Origin: Lacrimispora sphenoides JCM 1415
GTDB taxonomy: Bacteria; Bacillota; Clostridia; Lachnospirales; Lachnospiraceae
Reading direction: 5' to 3'
DNA length: 64,000 nucleotides
NCBI RefSeq assembly: GCF_900105615.1
Contig: NZ_LT630003.1
Coordinates: 2,418,001 to 2,482,000, forward strand
In this document: piece after piece, positions 8,980-17,953 of the stretch
How the letters are laid out: each line of letters starts with the position of its first letter
How positions within the stretch are numbered: the first letter of the stretch is position 1
Program-made: the position numbers and the translations under genes
The notes under the pieces: generated by a model
The model's input: only the letters and a program-made list of their open reading frames with translations
The model's database searches: none
Told to the model about the DNA's origin: nothing

Positions 8980-10371
8980 TTAATGCAGGATCAATGTCAG
9001 TATAAATATTTCCAGGATTCCTGCGATCCCCAGAATCAATGTTGCGACTGTTTGAGTCTTATATCCTTTTTCCGGAGTCATGGCTCCAAAATTCGTTACC
9101 ACCCAGAAATAGGAATCGTTTGCGTGGGAAACAGTCATGGCTCCCGCGCCGATTGCCATACAGGCAAGAGTTACACGTACGGGGCTTCCAAGGCCCAGCA
9201 TAGGAAGCAGCGGAGCCACAATCCCTGCAGTGGTTGTCATAGCCACGGTAGAGGAGCCTTGAGCACTCTTTAAGATCGCTGCCAAAAGGAATGGGAAGAA
9301 AATACCCATGGTGCTGAGTACGGAAGCATGATCCTTGATATAGTTCACCATATCGGTGGAAGAAATCACCTTACCCAGCACGCCGCCGGCAGCCGTTACA
9401 AACAGGATCGGTCCCACAGTTTTTAAAGTGTCATTGGTTATCTCATAAAATTCTTCCATTTTACCGGCTCCCTTTAGCTGAAGGACACCGCATACGGTAC
9501 CTGCTGCCAGAGCTATGATGGGAGTACCTAAAAATTTAAGTACATCAGCCCCAAAGCCTTGCATATTGGCCATTGCCACGATTGAGGAAAAAGCCATAAG
9601 AAGGATTGGAAGAATAATCGGAGCAAGGGCATTGAATCCGCCGGGAAGTTTACCGTATTCGGCAACCAGCTCCTCATAGGTTTTTGCAATCTCACCCATA
9701 TCGGCTTCATCGTCTGACCGTACTTTTCCACCGATGTATTTTGCGTAGAAGAAACCGGCAATCAGCGGGAAGATGGAACATAATGCGCCCATTCCCATAA
9801 CAAGAAGCAGGTTTTCTCCAATGCCAAGGGTAGAAGCAGCCGCAATAGGCCCTGGCGTGGGCGGAATGAAAACGTGGGAAATATAGAGCCCAGAGGAAAG
9901 GCCTACAGTCATGGCGACTGAGGAGGCGGCAGTCCTGTTTACCAGGGCTTTCCGGATCGGGTTTAAAATTACGAAACCGGAATCGCAGAATACCGGGATG
10001 GATACCACCCAGCCCATCATCTCGATTGCAAGGACCGGATTGTTTTTCCCAACAAGCCGGATTACCATATCAGCCAGCTTAAGGGCCGCCCCTGTTTTCT
10101 CCAATATGGTTCCGATCAAGGCCCCAAGGATGATAACTATACCAATGCTTGTGAATGTACCGGAGAATCCAGCCCCTATTACATTTGCAAGGCCGCTTAC
10201 CTTGGTCCCATCTTCCAATGTCTTATCCACCAGCGGAATCCCTGCAATAAGTCCCAGGAGCAGTGAGATGCTCATGATGGCGATAAACGGGTGAATCTTA
10301 AACTTGGAGATTGCAATGATCATTATGAAAATTGCAAGTACGAAAATAAAAATCAGTGGTAAACCTGTCAT
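8980..10371 (-). CDS. GntP family permease (gluconate/glycerate transporter)
   Basis: A 463-residue polytopic membrane protein of the GntP family of proton symporters for gluconate and related hydroxy acids. The N-terminus MTGLPLIFIFVLAIFIMIIAIS, helices throughout, GLSSGLYISHVFIPPTPGP and HANDSYFWVV are typical. The ATG at 10371 has a GGGGG sequence seven bases upstream; an earlier in-frame start at 10398 has none. Because glycerate kinase follows and a CdaR regulator precedes it, the likely substrate is D-glycerate or a sugar acid that yields it. Confidence 0.9.
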   Translation of the reverse strand: MTGLPLIFIFVLAIFIMIIAISKFKIHPFIAIMSISLLLGLIAGIPLVDKTLEDGTKVSGLANVIGAGFSGTFTSIGIVIILGALIGTILEKTGAALKLADMVIRLVGKNNPVLAIEMMGWVVSIPVFCDSGFVILNPIRKALVNRTAASSVAMTVGLSSGLYISHVFIPPTPGPIAAASTLGIGENLLLVMGMGALCSIFPLIAGFFYAKYIGGKVRSDDEADMGEIAKTYEELVAEYGKLPGGFNALAPIILPILLMAFSSIVAMANMQGFGADVLKFLGTPIIALAAGTVCGVLQLKGAGKMEEFYEITNDTLKTVGPILFVTAAGGVLGKVISSTDMVNYIKDHASVLSTMGIFFPFLLAAILKSAQGSSTVAMTTTAGIVAPLLPMLGLGSPVRVTLACMAIGAGAMTVSHANDSYFWVVTNFGAMTPEKGYKTQTVATLILGIAGILEIFILTLILH

Positions 10372-10492
10372 AAAATAACCCCCTTCTATACAATACAACA
10401 GTTTCTACTGTTATCATAACATCATTGACCCCGAAATTTCTAATGTCATGAGTATCAATATGACCCCTGATTTTTGTATCATCAATACAAAA

Positions 10493-11617
10493 CTAGTGTT
10501 CTCTTCTTAAAAAACTATAAAAAGCCTCCAGAAAAAAGCGGTCTGCTGAAGATTCTATGGGATTGATATTTAAGGTATCCTTTATCTTATTGTAACGGTA
10601 TAAAAGCGTATTCTTATGCACAAAAAGTTCTTTTGATGCCGTTACCAGATTATAATTTGTCTTTATAAGGGCTCCGGCAATTTCCATAAATGTCTTTATA
10701 AACCCTTCACTCAGCTCTCTTTCATAAACATTGAACATCCATTGCAGCTCATTCACCGGCACAATAGAGCGCACATAATTTCCTGTATGGTCATAAAAAA
10801 AAGCGGCAGAATCGGAATCCGCATTTTCTTCCAGCCACTTGCAATGCCGATAGGCATTATAATACTGGGTAAAGCTTCCCTGAAAGGAACCGATGTAGAA
10901 TTTACAGCTCTTCTCCTGTTCCCGAAGCCATTTTAAGGCAGTGCTTAAATATTCTGCTATGATGTATTTGTAATCTGCAAATAATTTTCGAGACTGTTCC
11001 GGCATAGTTTTAAATATGAGAATATGGCTGTTGTCCAGGACAATGCTGATGTCCTCCGTTCCGTGCCTGGGGCTGTTCTTGATTATGTTAAGAAACGGCT
11101 CAGGCCTGGTGTCATCCAGCTTGCACAGGATGGGGATTCGTACGATGTTTTCCGAATAATTTAACTTCTTTGCTACGCTCCGAAGTTCCCCCGGGTCCGG
11201 ATATTCCACATGGATCAAAAGGTTTGTGAAATGCTCCTTCCGATTCCTCCTGCGCCTTAATTCCTCTTGCTGCTTCTCGTATTTCAGCATGGCCTCGATG
11301 GCCATTTTGGTGATCAGAGCGACAGGCTTTATCTCCCCAGGATCACCGGTGATTCCTACCACTCCTTCCCGTCTGCCGTCAATGTTAATGACCATGTTGA
11401 TCCCAGGCTTTACCCCAGGATAATCATCCTCTGTGGAAGTGACCACGATATCCTCGCTTCCTGTTACAATATAATAGGCCACCTCATGAAATGCCCCCAC
11501 CCGCTTTGGATCCCGACTGGCGATGATAACCCCCTGCTCATTCATTATGTTGATATTGTATTCTGTATATTGAGTGACCTGTTCAATGAATTTCTTAGCC
11601 AATTCTGTTTCTATCAT
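10493..11617 (-). CDS. cdaR: CdaR family sugar-diacid/glycerate regulator
   Basis: A 374-residue regulator. The N-terminal putative sugar-diacid recognition domain covers about residues 1-135 (ASRDPKRVGAFHEVAY, GVVGITGDP), followed by a middle GGDEF-like region and a C-terminal PucR-type helix-turn-helix (ASKELFVHKNTLLYRYNKIK). The ATG at 11617 is favoured because GGGAGG lies six bases upstream, while the alternative ATG at 11623 directly abuts it. It lies 121 nt upstream of the permease gene on the same strand and probably activates the permease and kinase genes in response to glycerate or a hexaric acid. Confidence 0.9.
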   Translation of the reverse strand: MIETELAKKFIEQVTQYTEYNINIMNEQGVIIASRDPKRVGAFHEVAYYIVTGSEDIVVTSTEDDYPGVKPGINMVINIDGRREGVVGITGDPGEIKPVALITKMAIEAMLKYEKQQEELRRRRNRKEHFTNLLIHVEYPDPGELRSVAKKLNYSENIVRIPILCKLDDTRPEPFLNIIKNSPRHGTEDISIVLDNSHILIFKTMPEQSRKLFADYKYIIAEYLSTALKWLREQEKSCKFYIGSFQGSFTQYYNAYRHCKWLEENADSDSAAFFYDHTGNYVRSIVPVNELQWMFNVYERELSEGFIKTFMEIAGALIKTNYNLVTASKELFVHKNTLLYRYNKIKDTLNINPIESSADRFFLEAFYSFLRREH

Positions 11618-11838
11618 CTGCATCCTCCCGAAGCTTGAACTTTATCATACGAAATCACCGGATATCTCTTCATCATTATTGAAAACAGCTTACCATACTT
11701 TGCTTTTTCCTTCAATAGCAGTGGATTTTATCCTTTTCTTACTATATACATTTTACTTTTTCTAGGATTTGTGGTAAATTATTTTTTATCATAACATTTT
11801 ATACTTATTATATATGACGGTTAAAAAAGGAGAATTTT

Positions 11839-12222
11839 ATGTTACAAGATGATTTTATCATGCGCATGATTCATGAGATGGTAACAACTTTGCTAAAACT
11901 GATTTTTCATATTGAATTAGGGGAAAATGAGGAACAGAATTTTAAAGACCAGGAGACAGCATCAAATTATCTTGAGCTCTTAGCTTTCATTCAGGCCGGA
12001 AAGATCAATGAGGCAGAAAACAAATTATTGGATGAGCTGGATTCCGACGATATGGAGCATTTTAAAATGGCGCTCATGTTTTATTATCATTTAAATCAGA
12101 TCGACTATAACTTTCTTGAAGAGCATGATTATTCCAAAAATGAAATTACGGACGGATTAAGATATGTATCATCAGTTTATGGCTATGACAGCATGGCAGA
12201 AGCTCTACTGGGCAAAGGTTAA
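11839..12222 (+). CDS. DUF6483 family protein
   Basis: A 127-residue predicted helical, soluble, acidic protein beginning MLQDDFIMRMIHEMVTTLLK. It matches the DUF6483 family of small clostridial proteins with no known function. The ATG follows AAAAAGGAG with a six-base gap. It is a single gene flanked by the divergent cdaR and the shared terminator at 12241-12284. No catalytic or metal motif is visible. Confidence 0.85.
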   Translation: MLQDDFIMRMIHEMVTTLLKLIFHIELGENEEQNFKDQETASNYLELLAFIQAGKINEAENKLLDELDSDDMEHFKMALMFYYHLNQIDYNFLEEHDYSKNEITDGLRYVSSVYGYDSMAEALLGKG

Positions 12223-12240
12223 TCAGAAATCCAATTACAA

Positions 12241-12284
12241 TATAAAAGGGAGGCATCTTCATTTGAAGACGCCTCCCTTTTATA
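12241..12284. terminator. bidirectional intrinsic terminator
   Basis: Fourteen-base outer arms (ending AAAAGGGAGGC and its complement GCCTCCCTTTT), one mismatch, then a 5-bp inner stem and an ATTT loop. It separates the convergent DUF6483 and lon-DUF1858 genes. Confidence 0.85.
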
Positions 12285-12296
12285 TTGTTAAGACCA

Positions 12297-12500
12297 TTAC
12301 TCAGACATATGCTTATTTAACTTGTCGATCAGTTCTTCAGCCGGAACTCCGTGGACCATGCAGGCCTCTTCCACGGTCTCAGCGGCAGATGCGGGACAGC
12401 CAAGGCAATGCATTCCCATTTCAAAAAAGAAGTGTGCGGTGGTTCGGTCTGCTTCTAAGACCTCTCCGATTAAAGTATCCTTTGTCACTGTCATATTCAT
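12297..12500 (-). CDS. DUF1858 protein (second copy, behind lon)
   Basis: A 67-residue DUF1858 protein with the same GMHCLGCP core as the one beside hcp (near residues 29-36), and the matching following segment EACMVHG. Its ATG at 12500 follows the lon stop codon directly (TAA then ATG), so translation is probably coupled; AAAAGGGG inside the end of lon can serve as its ribosome site. Family members usually sit beside hybrid-cluster genes, so placement behind lon is unusual. Function unknown; the CxxC pair suggests redox or metal chemistry. Confidence 0.85.
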   Translation of the reverse strand: MNMTVTKDTLIGEVLEADRTTAHFFFEMGMHCLGCPASAAETVEEACMVHGVPAEELIDKLNKHMSE

Positions 12501-14918
12501 TTATATTACCCCTTTTCTTTCAATATTTTTATGTGGTGTGTTTAACCCTTCGGGAAACAATCCATTCCCGTTCTTTTGAAAATATACATGTTCGATTCTG
12601 GGCAGGAAAATCCCCAAAGACTCCTTTAGTACATCCTCTACCGTTTCCACCGGTATGATCGTAAGCTGATTCTTCACTTCTTCCGGTACATCCTTTAAAT
12701 CACTTACATTATCTTTGGGAATCAAGACCCTGTTGATTCCGGCTCTTTGTGCGCCCAGAAGCTTTTCCTTTAAGCCTCCGATGGGCAGGACCGCTCCCCG
12801 CAAAGTGATTTCCCCGGTCATGGCAAGTCTTGAATCTACCTTGTTGCCGGTAACAAGAGAGGCCAAAGCGGTAAATAATGCGATTCCGGCCGATGGGCCA
12901 TCTTTAGGAACCGCTCCTGAAGGAACGTGGATATGAAGGTCTCTTTCTTTAAAATTAAAGGCATTTAAAGGCAGTCTGGATTTTAATAAGCTTAAGGAAA
13001 TCTTGGCAGATTCCTTCATTACATCTCCCAGCTTTCCGGTCAATATGACCGCTCCGCTTCCCGGCATATCGGTTGCCTCGATAAAGAGTATTTCTCCTCC
13101 CACCGGAGTCCATGCTAGGCCTGTAACCACACCCGGAGGATTATCCTGCTGGGCCTTATCGTGACGGGAGACCTGACTGCCAAGATATTCTTCTAAATCT
13201 TCTTCCTTAATCACAAGAGGCAGCTCCGCCTTTTTGGATACGATTTTTTCCGTTGTAATTCTGGCCAGGCTGGACAGCTGCTTTTTCAGCCCCCGCACGC
13301 CGGCCTCCAGCGTATATTCACTGATAATCTTCTGTAATACTTCATCTTCAATTACCAATTGTTCCTGCTTTAAGCCATGTTCTTTCAGGACCTCCGGAAT
13401 CAGATGGTTTTTGCCGATATGGAACTTTTCATCCATGGTATAGCTGGTTATCTGAATGACCTCCATCCGGTCTAAGAGAGGACCCGGGATGCTTTCCAAA
13501 GAATTGGCTGTTGCCACAAAGAAAACATCGGATAAGTCATAAGGAAGATCCATGTAATGATCGGTAAAGCTGTTGTTCTGTTCCGGATCAAGAACCTCCA
13601 AAAGTGCGCTGGCAGGGTCTCCGCTGAAACCGCCGGACATAATCTTATCCACTTCATCCAATACCATGACAGGATTGGTCTTCCCTGCCTTTCGGAGGCT
13701 CTGGATAATTCTTCCCGGCATGGCTCCGACATAAGTTCTTCGGTGCCCTCTGATTTCCGATTCATCCCGGATACCGCCTAAGCTTAAACGGATGTATTTT
13801 CTGCCAAGGGCCTCTGCAATGCTTTTTCCAAGGCTTGTTTTTCCGGTTCCCGGCGGCCCCACAAGGAGGAGAATGGAACCTTTTTTAGCTTTGTTTAGCT
13901 GCATGACTGCCAGATGCTGAATGATCCTGTCCTTAACTTTTTGCAGCCCGTAATGCTGTTCATCAAGAATCCGTCTTGCCTCGTCAAGATCAATGTCCTT
14001 ATCCTCTTCCTTTTTCCATGGAAGCTGAACCAATAGATCCAGATAATTACGGATCACGTTGTAATCCAGTTTATTGGGGCCCTGATCATCAAGCTTTTCC
14101 AGTTCTTCAAGAGCCGCCTCTTTGATCTCAGACGGCATACCTGCCTCTTCGATCTTCTTTAAATAATCCGGCTCCTTTTTTCCTTCGTCCTTTTTGCCTT
14201 CTCCCAGTTCTTCCTGAATTGCCTTTAACTGTTCTCTAAGTACGGACTCCCTGTAATACCGGTTTGCCTTCTCGGAGAACTTTTCGGAAATCTCCATCTG
14301 CAGTTCGATCATTTCCTTTTGTTTCAGCATGTAATCCAGGAAACGAAGGCTTCTTTCTTTTAAGGACATTTCCAGAAGCTCGTGCTTTTCATCGTTGGGT
14401 ATCTGAAGGAATTGAGACAGATACACAATTATGGAATTTAAATCCTTAAACTCATTGACAATTTTCTGGTACTGTTCTCCTCCTGAAAATTTGGAGCTTA
14501 TCTCACTGGTAACGTTTTTGATATATCCAAGCATTTCTTCCCGGCTCTTCTCGTCTAAATCTTCTTGATTCTGACTAATCTCATACTGGGCATAGATAAC
14601 GCCGTTTTCTGCGTGAAGCTCTTTTACGTTGATCTGGTCCCTCAGCCTTACGGAAAGCAGGATCCCTTTATCCGTCTGGTCTATTCCTGTGACCTCAAAG
14701 GTCAGGCCTGTCCGGTAAAAATCTTCCTCATTCTTTGGGTTTTTACCAAAATTCTGTTTTAACGGCAAAGCTATCTTTATGGTTTCTTCGTTTTCCAGAT
14801 ACATCATATGTGTTTCGTCAAGGGCTTCCAAACGAACCGTAGTTACGACGTCCGGCAATAAAACTTTGTTGGAAATTGGGAAAACGATTCCTATGTTATT
14901 TTTATCATGATTTGTCAT
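12501..14918 (-). CDS. lon: ATP-dependent endopeptidase Lon
   Basis: An 805-residue cytoplasmic AAA+ protease that degrades misfolded and regulatory proteins. The N-terminal substrate domain (about 1-210) is followed by a coiled region, AAA+ domain with Walker A GPPGTGKTS and Walker B VMVLDEVDKI, and the C-terminal serine-lysine protease domain: PKDGPSAG (catalytic Ser) and GGLKEKLLGA (catalytic Lys). The start at 14918 is preferred over 14960 because GAAAGGAT lies just upstream and the upstream codons overlap the operator. The DUF1858 gene follows without a gap. A palindrome at 14950-14963, also found in front of tetR, suggests control by that regulator. Confidence 0.96.
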   Translation of the reverse strand: MTNHDKNNIGIVFPISNKVLLPDVVTTVRLEALDETHMMYLENEETIKIALPLKQNFGKNPKNEEDFYRTGLTFEVTGIDQTDKGILLSVRLRDQINVKELHAENGVIYAQYEISQNQEDLDEKSREEMLGYIKNVTSEISSKFSGGEQYQKIVNEFKDLNSIIVYLSQFLQIPNDEKHELLEMSLKERSLRFLDYMLKQKEMIELQMEISEKFSEKANRYYRESVLREQLKAIQEELGEGKKDEGKKEPDYLKKIEEAGMPSEIKEAALEELEKLDDQGPNKLDYNVIRNYLDLLVQLPWKKEEDKDIDLDEARRILDEQHYGLQKVKDRIIQHLAVMQLNKAKKGSILLLVGPPGTGKTSLGKSIAEALGRKYIRLSLGGIRDESEIRGHRRTYVGAMPGRIIQSLRKAGKTNPVMVLDEVDKIMSGGFSGDPASALLEVLDPEQNNSFTDHYMDLPYDLSDVFFVATANSLESIPGPLLDRMEVIQITSYTMDEKFHIGKNHLIPEVLKEHGLKQEQLVIEDEVLQKIISEYTLEAGVRGLKKQLSSLARITTEKIVSKKAELPLVIKEEDLEEYLGSQVSRHDKAQQDNPPGVVTGLAWTPVGGEILFIEATDMPGSGAVILTGKLGDVMKESAKISLSLLKSRLPLNAFNFKERDLHIHVPSGAVPKDGPSAGIALFTALASLVTGNKVDSRLAMTGEITLRGAVLPIGGLKEKLLGAQRAGINRVLIPKDNVSDLKDVPEEVKNQLTIIPVETVEDVLKESLGIFLPRIEHVYFQKNGNGLFPEGLNTPHKNIERKGVI

Positions 14919-14949
14919 AGTTTTATCCTTTCTGTGCGTATTCCTTAAG

Positions 14950-14963
14950 TGAATGTTCATTTA
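14950..14963. promoter_or_regulatory. candidate TetR operator upstream of lon
   Basis: TGAATGTTCATTTA, an imperfect palindrome within a 21-bp segment that matches the segment upstream of tetR (15618-15639) at most positions. It ends 32 nt upstream of the lon start codon. Binding by the neighbouring TetR protein is inferred. Confidence 0.6.
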
Positions 14964-15031
14964 ATATGGAATTGTTTTTATGCGAGACTTTTTGTAAAAT
15001 ATATTCACAAAATAATCCCGCTTGTAAAAAC

Positions 15032-15595
15032 CTAAAGCATTATTGCGTCTTGAATCATTTGAATCATTTCCTGCAGCAAATCCTCTTTCTGTGCCTCATT
15101 CTTGCGGTTATCAACAGCAATTGCTTTCACCGGCTGAAAAATGATGGCCAAAAGATTATCCTCTTTGTAATTCCTTATGAGATTACTCCTCTTCATATCC
15201 GACATCAGGCTGTAAATATTACAAATGCCCTTTTTCCCGGAACAGTTGTTGGCCAATGAGGGGCAATTGGAAAATTGCTCCACAAAGCTGAAGATTTCCT
15301 TGTTCTCTAATATATAGTTATAGTAGCTTCGGATGAGCACCTCGATCTGCTGCCGTCCCTCCATTTCCCGTTTTACGCTGTCCAATAAATAATCATATAT
15401 TTCTTCCGAGTATTCCAGGTAAATATCGTGCAGCATATCTTCTTTATTCTCAAAGTAGATATAAACCGTTGCCGGCGAAACCCCTGCCATCTTAGCGATT
15501 TTAGAGACAGAAGTGCCATGGAAGCCCTCCTGCAGGATCAGCTTGATTACTGCTTCCTTTATGCTTTTCACTTTTTCGTCGTCTTTTTTTCTCAT
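15032..15595 (-). CDS. TetR/AcrR family transcriptional regulator
   Basis: A 187-residue TetR-family repressor. The N-terminal helix-turn-helix reads GFHGTSVSKIAKMAGVSPATVYIYFENKEDML (residues about 25-55), the diagnostic motif; the C-terminal ligand-binding half is not recognisable to a ligand class. AGAGGTGA precedes the ATG by six bases. It lies 113 nt upstream of lon on the same strand. A palindrome in its own promoter (15620-15633) is repeated in front of lon, so autorepression and control of lon are plausible. Confidence 0.9.
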   Translation of the reverse strand: MRKKDDEKVKSIKEAVIKLILQEGFHGTSVSKIAKMAGVSPATVYIYFENKEDMLHDIYLEYSEEIYDYLLDSVKREMEGRQQIEVLIRSYYNYILENKEIFSFVEQFSNCPSLANNCSGKKGICNIYSLMSDMKRSNLIRNYKEDNLLAIIFQPVKAIAVDNRKNEAQKEDLLQEMIQMIQDAIML

Positions 15596-15619
15596 GCCAT
15601 CACCTCTATATTTTTATAA

Positions 15620-15633
15620 TAAATGATCATTCA
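15620..15633. promoter_or_regulatory. candidate TetR autoregulatory operator
   Basis: TAAATGATCATTCA, the reverse-strand counterpart of the lon-proximal site (palindrome except for one T/C asymmetry per half). It lies 25-38 nt upstream of the tetR start codon. Confidence 0.6.
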
Positions 15634-15727
15634 CTTATTGTCAACTGTTTTTTTAATTAATAAGATCAAATTATTATATTCCTATCTGCAATAAGGGTTT
15701 TCACAATAAAATAGCCTTCATAATATA

Positions 15728-15776
15728 AAAAATAAGTCTTGAAAATGACTTTTCAGGCCAATCAAGACTTATTTTT
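15728..15776. terminator. bidirectional intrinsic terminator
   Basis: AAAAATAAGTCTTGA and its perfect complement (15762-15776), 15-bp arms, 19-nt loop, A and T runs at the ends. It probably ends the PTS/TrpA-like operon on the reverse strand. Confidence 0.75.
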
Positions 15777-15935
15777 CGTACATAGCTTTTTGACAGGGCC
15801 ATTTTAGAGCCTCTATCTTTTTATATATCATTATCATGCTGGCAGCATTACTCTGGATACTAAACTCTTGCCTGCCCTCTGCTCTGCAATATCATAACAC
15901 TCCCCTTGTCATGCTAAGCAGATTGGAAAACCAGC

Positions 15936-16634
15936 CTATGCATCGGCTAACTTCAACTCTTCCAGATAAGCATTCAAAGCATCCATACCTCCAAGCTGGT
16001 AACGCTTTATGAACTCTGTCCCTATAATGGCACCATCGGCACCATTCTTCATGACTTCCTTCACGTCCCCGGCGGACTTTATACCAAAGCCTATATAGGC
16101 CGGTGTCTTTGAAACAGATTTTACTTTTTTTACAACTTCAACGTATTCCGTAGGAAGCTTATCAAACGATCCGGTTTTCCCTTCCCCGGAAACGATATAG
16201 GCAAACAGGTCATTATGAGCAAGAGCCTTTGCTATGCTCTCATCACTAAGGGACCGTCCCAGTACAGTGATCTGATTGGGGAAGGAGCCGGTAGGAAATT
16301 CTCCATCCACACATAGAAAACCGTCATATAAGTCTTTCGGAACGTCAGAAAGATGAAAGTATTCCACACCTTCCTTATAAGTCATTAACACAACTTTAAA
16401 CGTGAAACGCCTGCGGATTTCTTCCAGCGTGCGGATTACATCGTCTGAGCTTATCTTTTGCTCCAATGCCTCTTTATGAGTCTGCCGTATCACTGCCCCG
16501 TCTACAAAAGGATCGGTAACCGGTATGCCGATTTCAACAAAACCGGCCTTTTCATGATCCAATAACTCTAAAATCTGAAAAAACGTTTCCCTGTCCGGAT
16601 AATTCAAGGTAAGGTAAAATACTAAATTTTTCAT
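15936..16634 (-). CDS. TrpA-like (tryptophan synthase alpha family) protein of PTS operon
   Basis: A 232-residue TIM-barrel protein of the TrpA family. The stretch VEIGIPVTDPFVDG keeps both residues equivalent to the TrpA catalytic Glu and Asp (11 residues apart), and the C-terminal phosphate-binding loop reads GFGIKSAGDV...GADGAIIGTEF. It is shorter than typical TrpA (about 260-270) and no other trp gene is near. Instead it overlaps the end of an ascorbate-type PTS EIIC gene by one base (TAATG). The likely role is a retro-aldol or isomerase step on a phosphorylated sugar brought in by this PTS; this is inference from fold plus context. Confidence 0.85.
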   Translation of the reverse strand: MKNLVFYLTLNYPDRETFFQILELLDHEKAGFVEIGIPVTDPFVDGAVIRQTHKEALEQKISSDDVIRTLEEIRRRFTFKVVLMTYKEGVEYFHLSDVPKDLYDGFLCVDGEFPTGSFPNQITVLGRSLSDESIAKALAHNDLFAYIVSGEGKTGSFDKLPTEYVEVVKKVKSVSKTPAYIGFGIKSAGDVKEVMKNGADGAIIGTEFIKRYQLGGMDALNAYLEELKLADA

Positions 16635-17914
16635 TAGATGCCTCCAAACAGCTTAAGCACCCAGCCTAAGATCGGACCATAGAAGGAATAATCTGTCTCG
16701 CTTAAAATACGCATGATCGGCGCATAAGATCCAATCATTGGAAGGAGCAGAGCCTGTCCGAAAATAAGAATCAAACCATTTGCAAAGGAGCCTATGATCG
16801 CACCTCTGCGTCCGCCATGGGCATTTCCGAAGATGGCTGTTACCGCACCGGTGAAAAAGGTGGGGATCAGAGCCGGGAATACCACAACCGGATAATTAAT
16901 AAATCCAAGGATCATCATACCGATCAGACCTGCAATCAAGCTGGTCAGGAAGCCCAATATCACGGAATTAGGATAATTGGGGAAAAGCAGAGGGATATCA
17001 AGCCCTGGTACGGAATTAGGGATGATCTTATTGGCAAAGCCGTGGAATGCAGAGATGATCTCGGAAAGCATCATTCTTACACCCGTAATAATAACTGTGA
17101 TCCACATACCAAAGGACAAGCCACGTAAAAAGCTGAACACAACGATATCCTGTCCGCCGGTGATATTTTCACGCATCCAGGCCGGACCGGAAATCAGGCT
17201 TATGACCAAAAAGAGAACCGTCATAACAATGGTTAAGGAAATGGTCATCTCCCGTAAGAAATTAAGCTTCTTTGGAATATTTAAGTTTTCAAGATCATTT
17301 TCCTTGTTTCCAAAGGTTTTGGCAAGCAGGGAAGAAATCAGAATTCCGATGGAGCTGGAATGGGCAAGGGTAAAGCCCTCTCCTCCCTTTACTTCCTTCA
17401 TAAATACCGCCACGTAGGCGCAGGAAAAGGTCATATAGATTCCTAACAATATGGAACCGGTTATTACAAGCGGTACAAAAGCCAAATTGGTTCCGAATTT
17501 TAACAGCGCCGCAATCAATCCGGCATAAAAGAAGGATACATGAGCTGACAAATGCACATATTTAAAGCGCGTAAATCTTGCCAGTAAAAGGTTCACCAGA
17601 AAGCCCAGTGCAAAGATCAATGCCATTTCCGTACCGATCCCGGTAAGGCTTTCGGCTTGAGCCGCTCCAATATCCACTGACACAGGCGGCATATTAAATA
17701 TCTTGGTAATCATTCCCTGCAAAGGCAGCAGGGACATACCAAGGGTCTGTCCTCCTACGTTGATCATGGTAAAGCCGATCATCGTCTTAATCACGCTGGG
17801 AAGGATCTGATCCCAGGTTTTCTTCTGGGCAACCATACCTGCGATTACAACAATTCCAATAATGAATACAGCCTGGCTGAAAACATTATTAATCAAATAC
17901 ATTACTACTCCCAT
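16634..17914 (-). CDS. ulaA: PTS ascorbate-type transporter, EIIC component
   Basis: A 426-residue polytopic membrane protein of the UlaA/SgaT family (ascorbate-type PTS permease), starting MGVVMYLINNVFSQAVFIIGIVVI. Family stretches include NVGGQTLGMSLLPLQGMI and NAHGGRRGA. GGGAG precedes the ATG at 17914; a second ATG at 17902 is possible. It lies 39 nt after the EIIB gene and overlaps the TrpA-like start by one base. The substrate may be ascorbate or another sugar acid or pentitol; the usual ula catabolic genes (lactonase, decarboxylase) are absent, so I would not assume ascorbate. Confidence 0.88.
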   Translation of the reverse strand: MGVVMYLINNVFSQAVFIIGIVVIAGMVAQKKTWDQILPSVIKTMIGFTMINVGGQTLGMSLLPLQGMITKIFNMPPVSVDIGAAQAESLTGIGTEMALIFALGFLVNLLLARFTRFKYVHLSAHVSFFYAGLIAALLKFGTNLAFVPLVITGSILLGIYMTFSCAYVAVFMKEVKGGEGFTLAHSSSIGILISSLLAKTFGNKENDLENLNIPKKLNFLREMTISLTIVMTVLFLVISLISGPAWMRENITGGQDIVVFSFLRGLSFGMWITVIITGVRMMLSEIISAFHGFANKIIPNSVPGLDIPLLFPNYPNSVILGFLTSLIAGLIGMMILGFINYPVVVFPALIPTFFTGAVTAIFGNAHGGRRGAIIGSFANGLILIFGQALLLPMIGSYAPIMRILSETDYSFYGPILGWVLKLFGGI

Positions 17915-17953
17915 TTTTCTCTCTCCCTTCCAAGGCCGCCATCAGCCTTCCGG

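Larger units (their letters stand above)
15596..15935. other. intergenic region between tetR and TrpA-like gene
   Basis: A 340-nt gap with the tetR promoter and operator at its left end and a strong hairpin at 15728-15776. The rest up to 15935 shows no open frame with a ribosome site that I would support. Confidence 0.6.
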
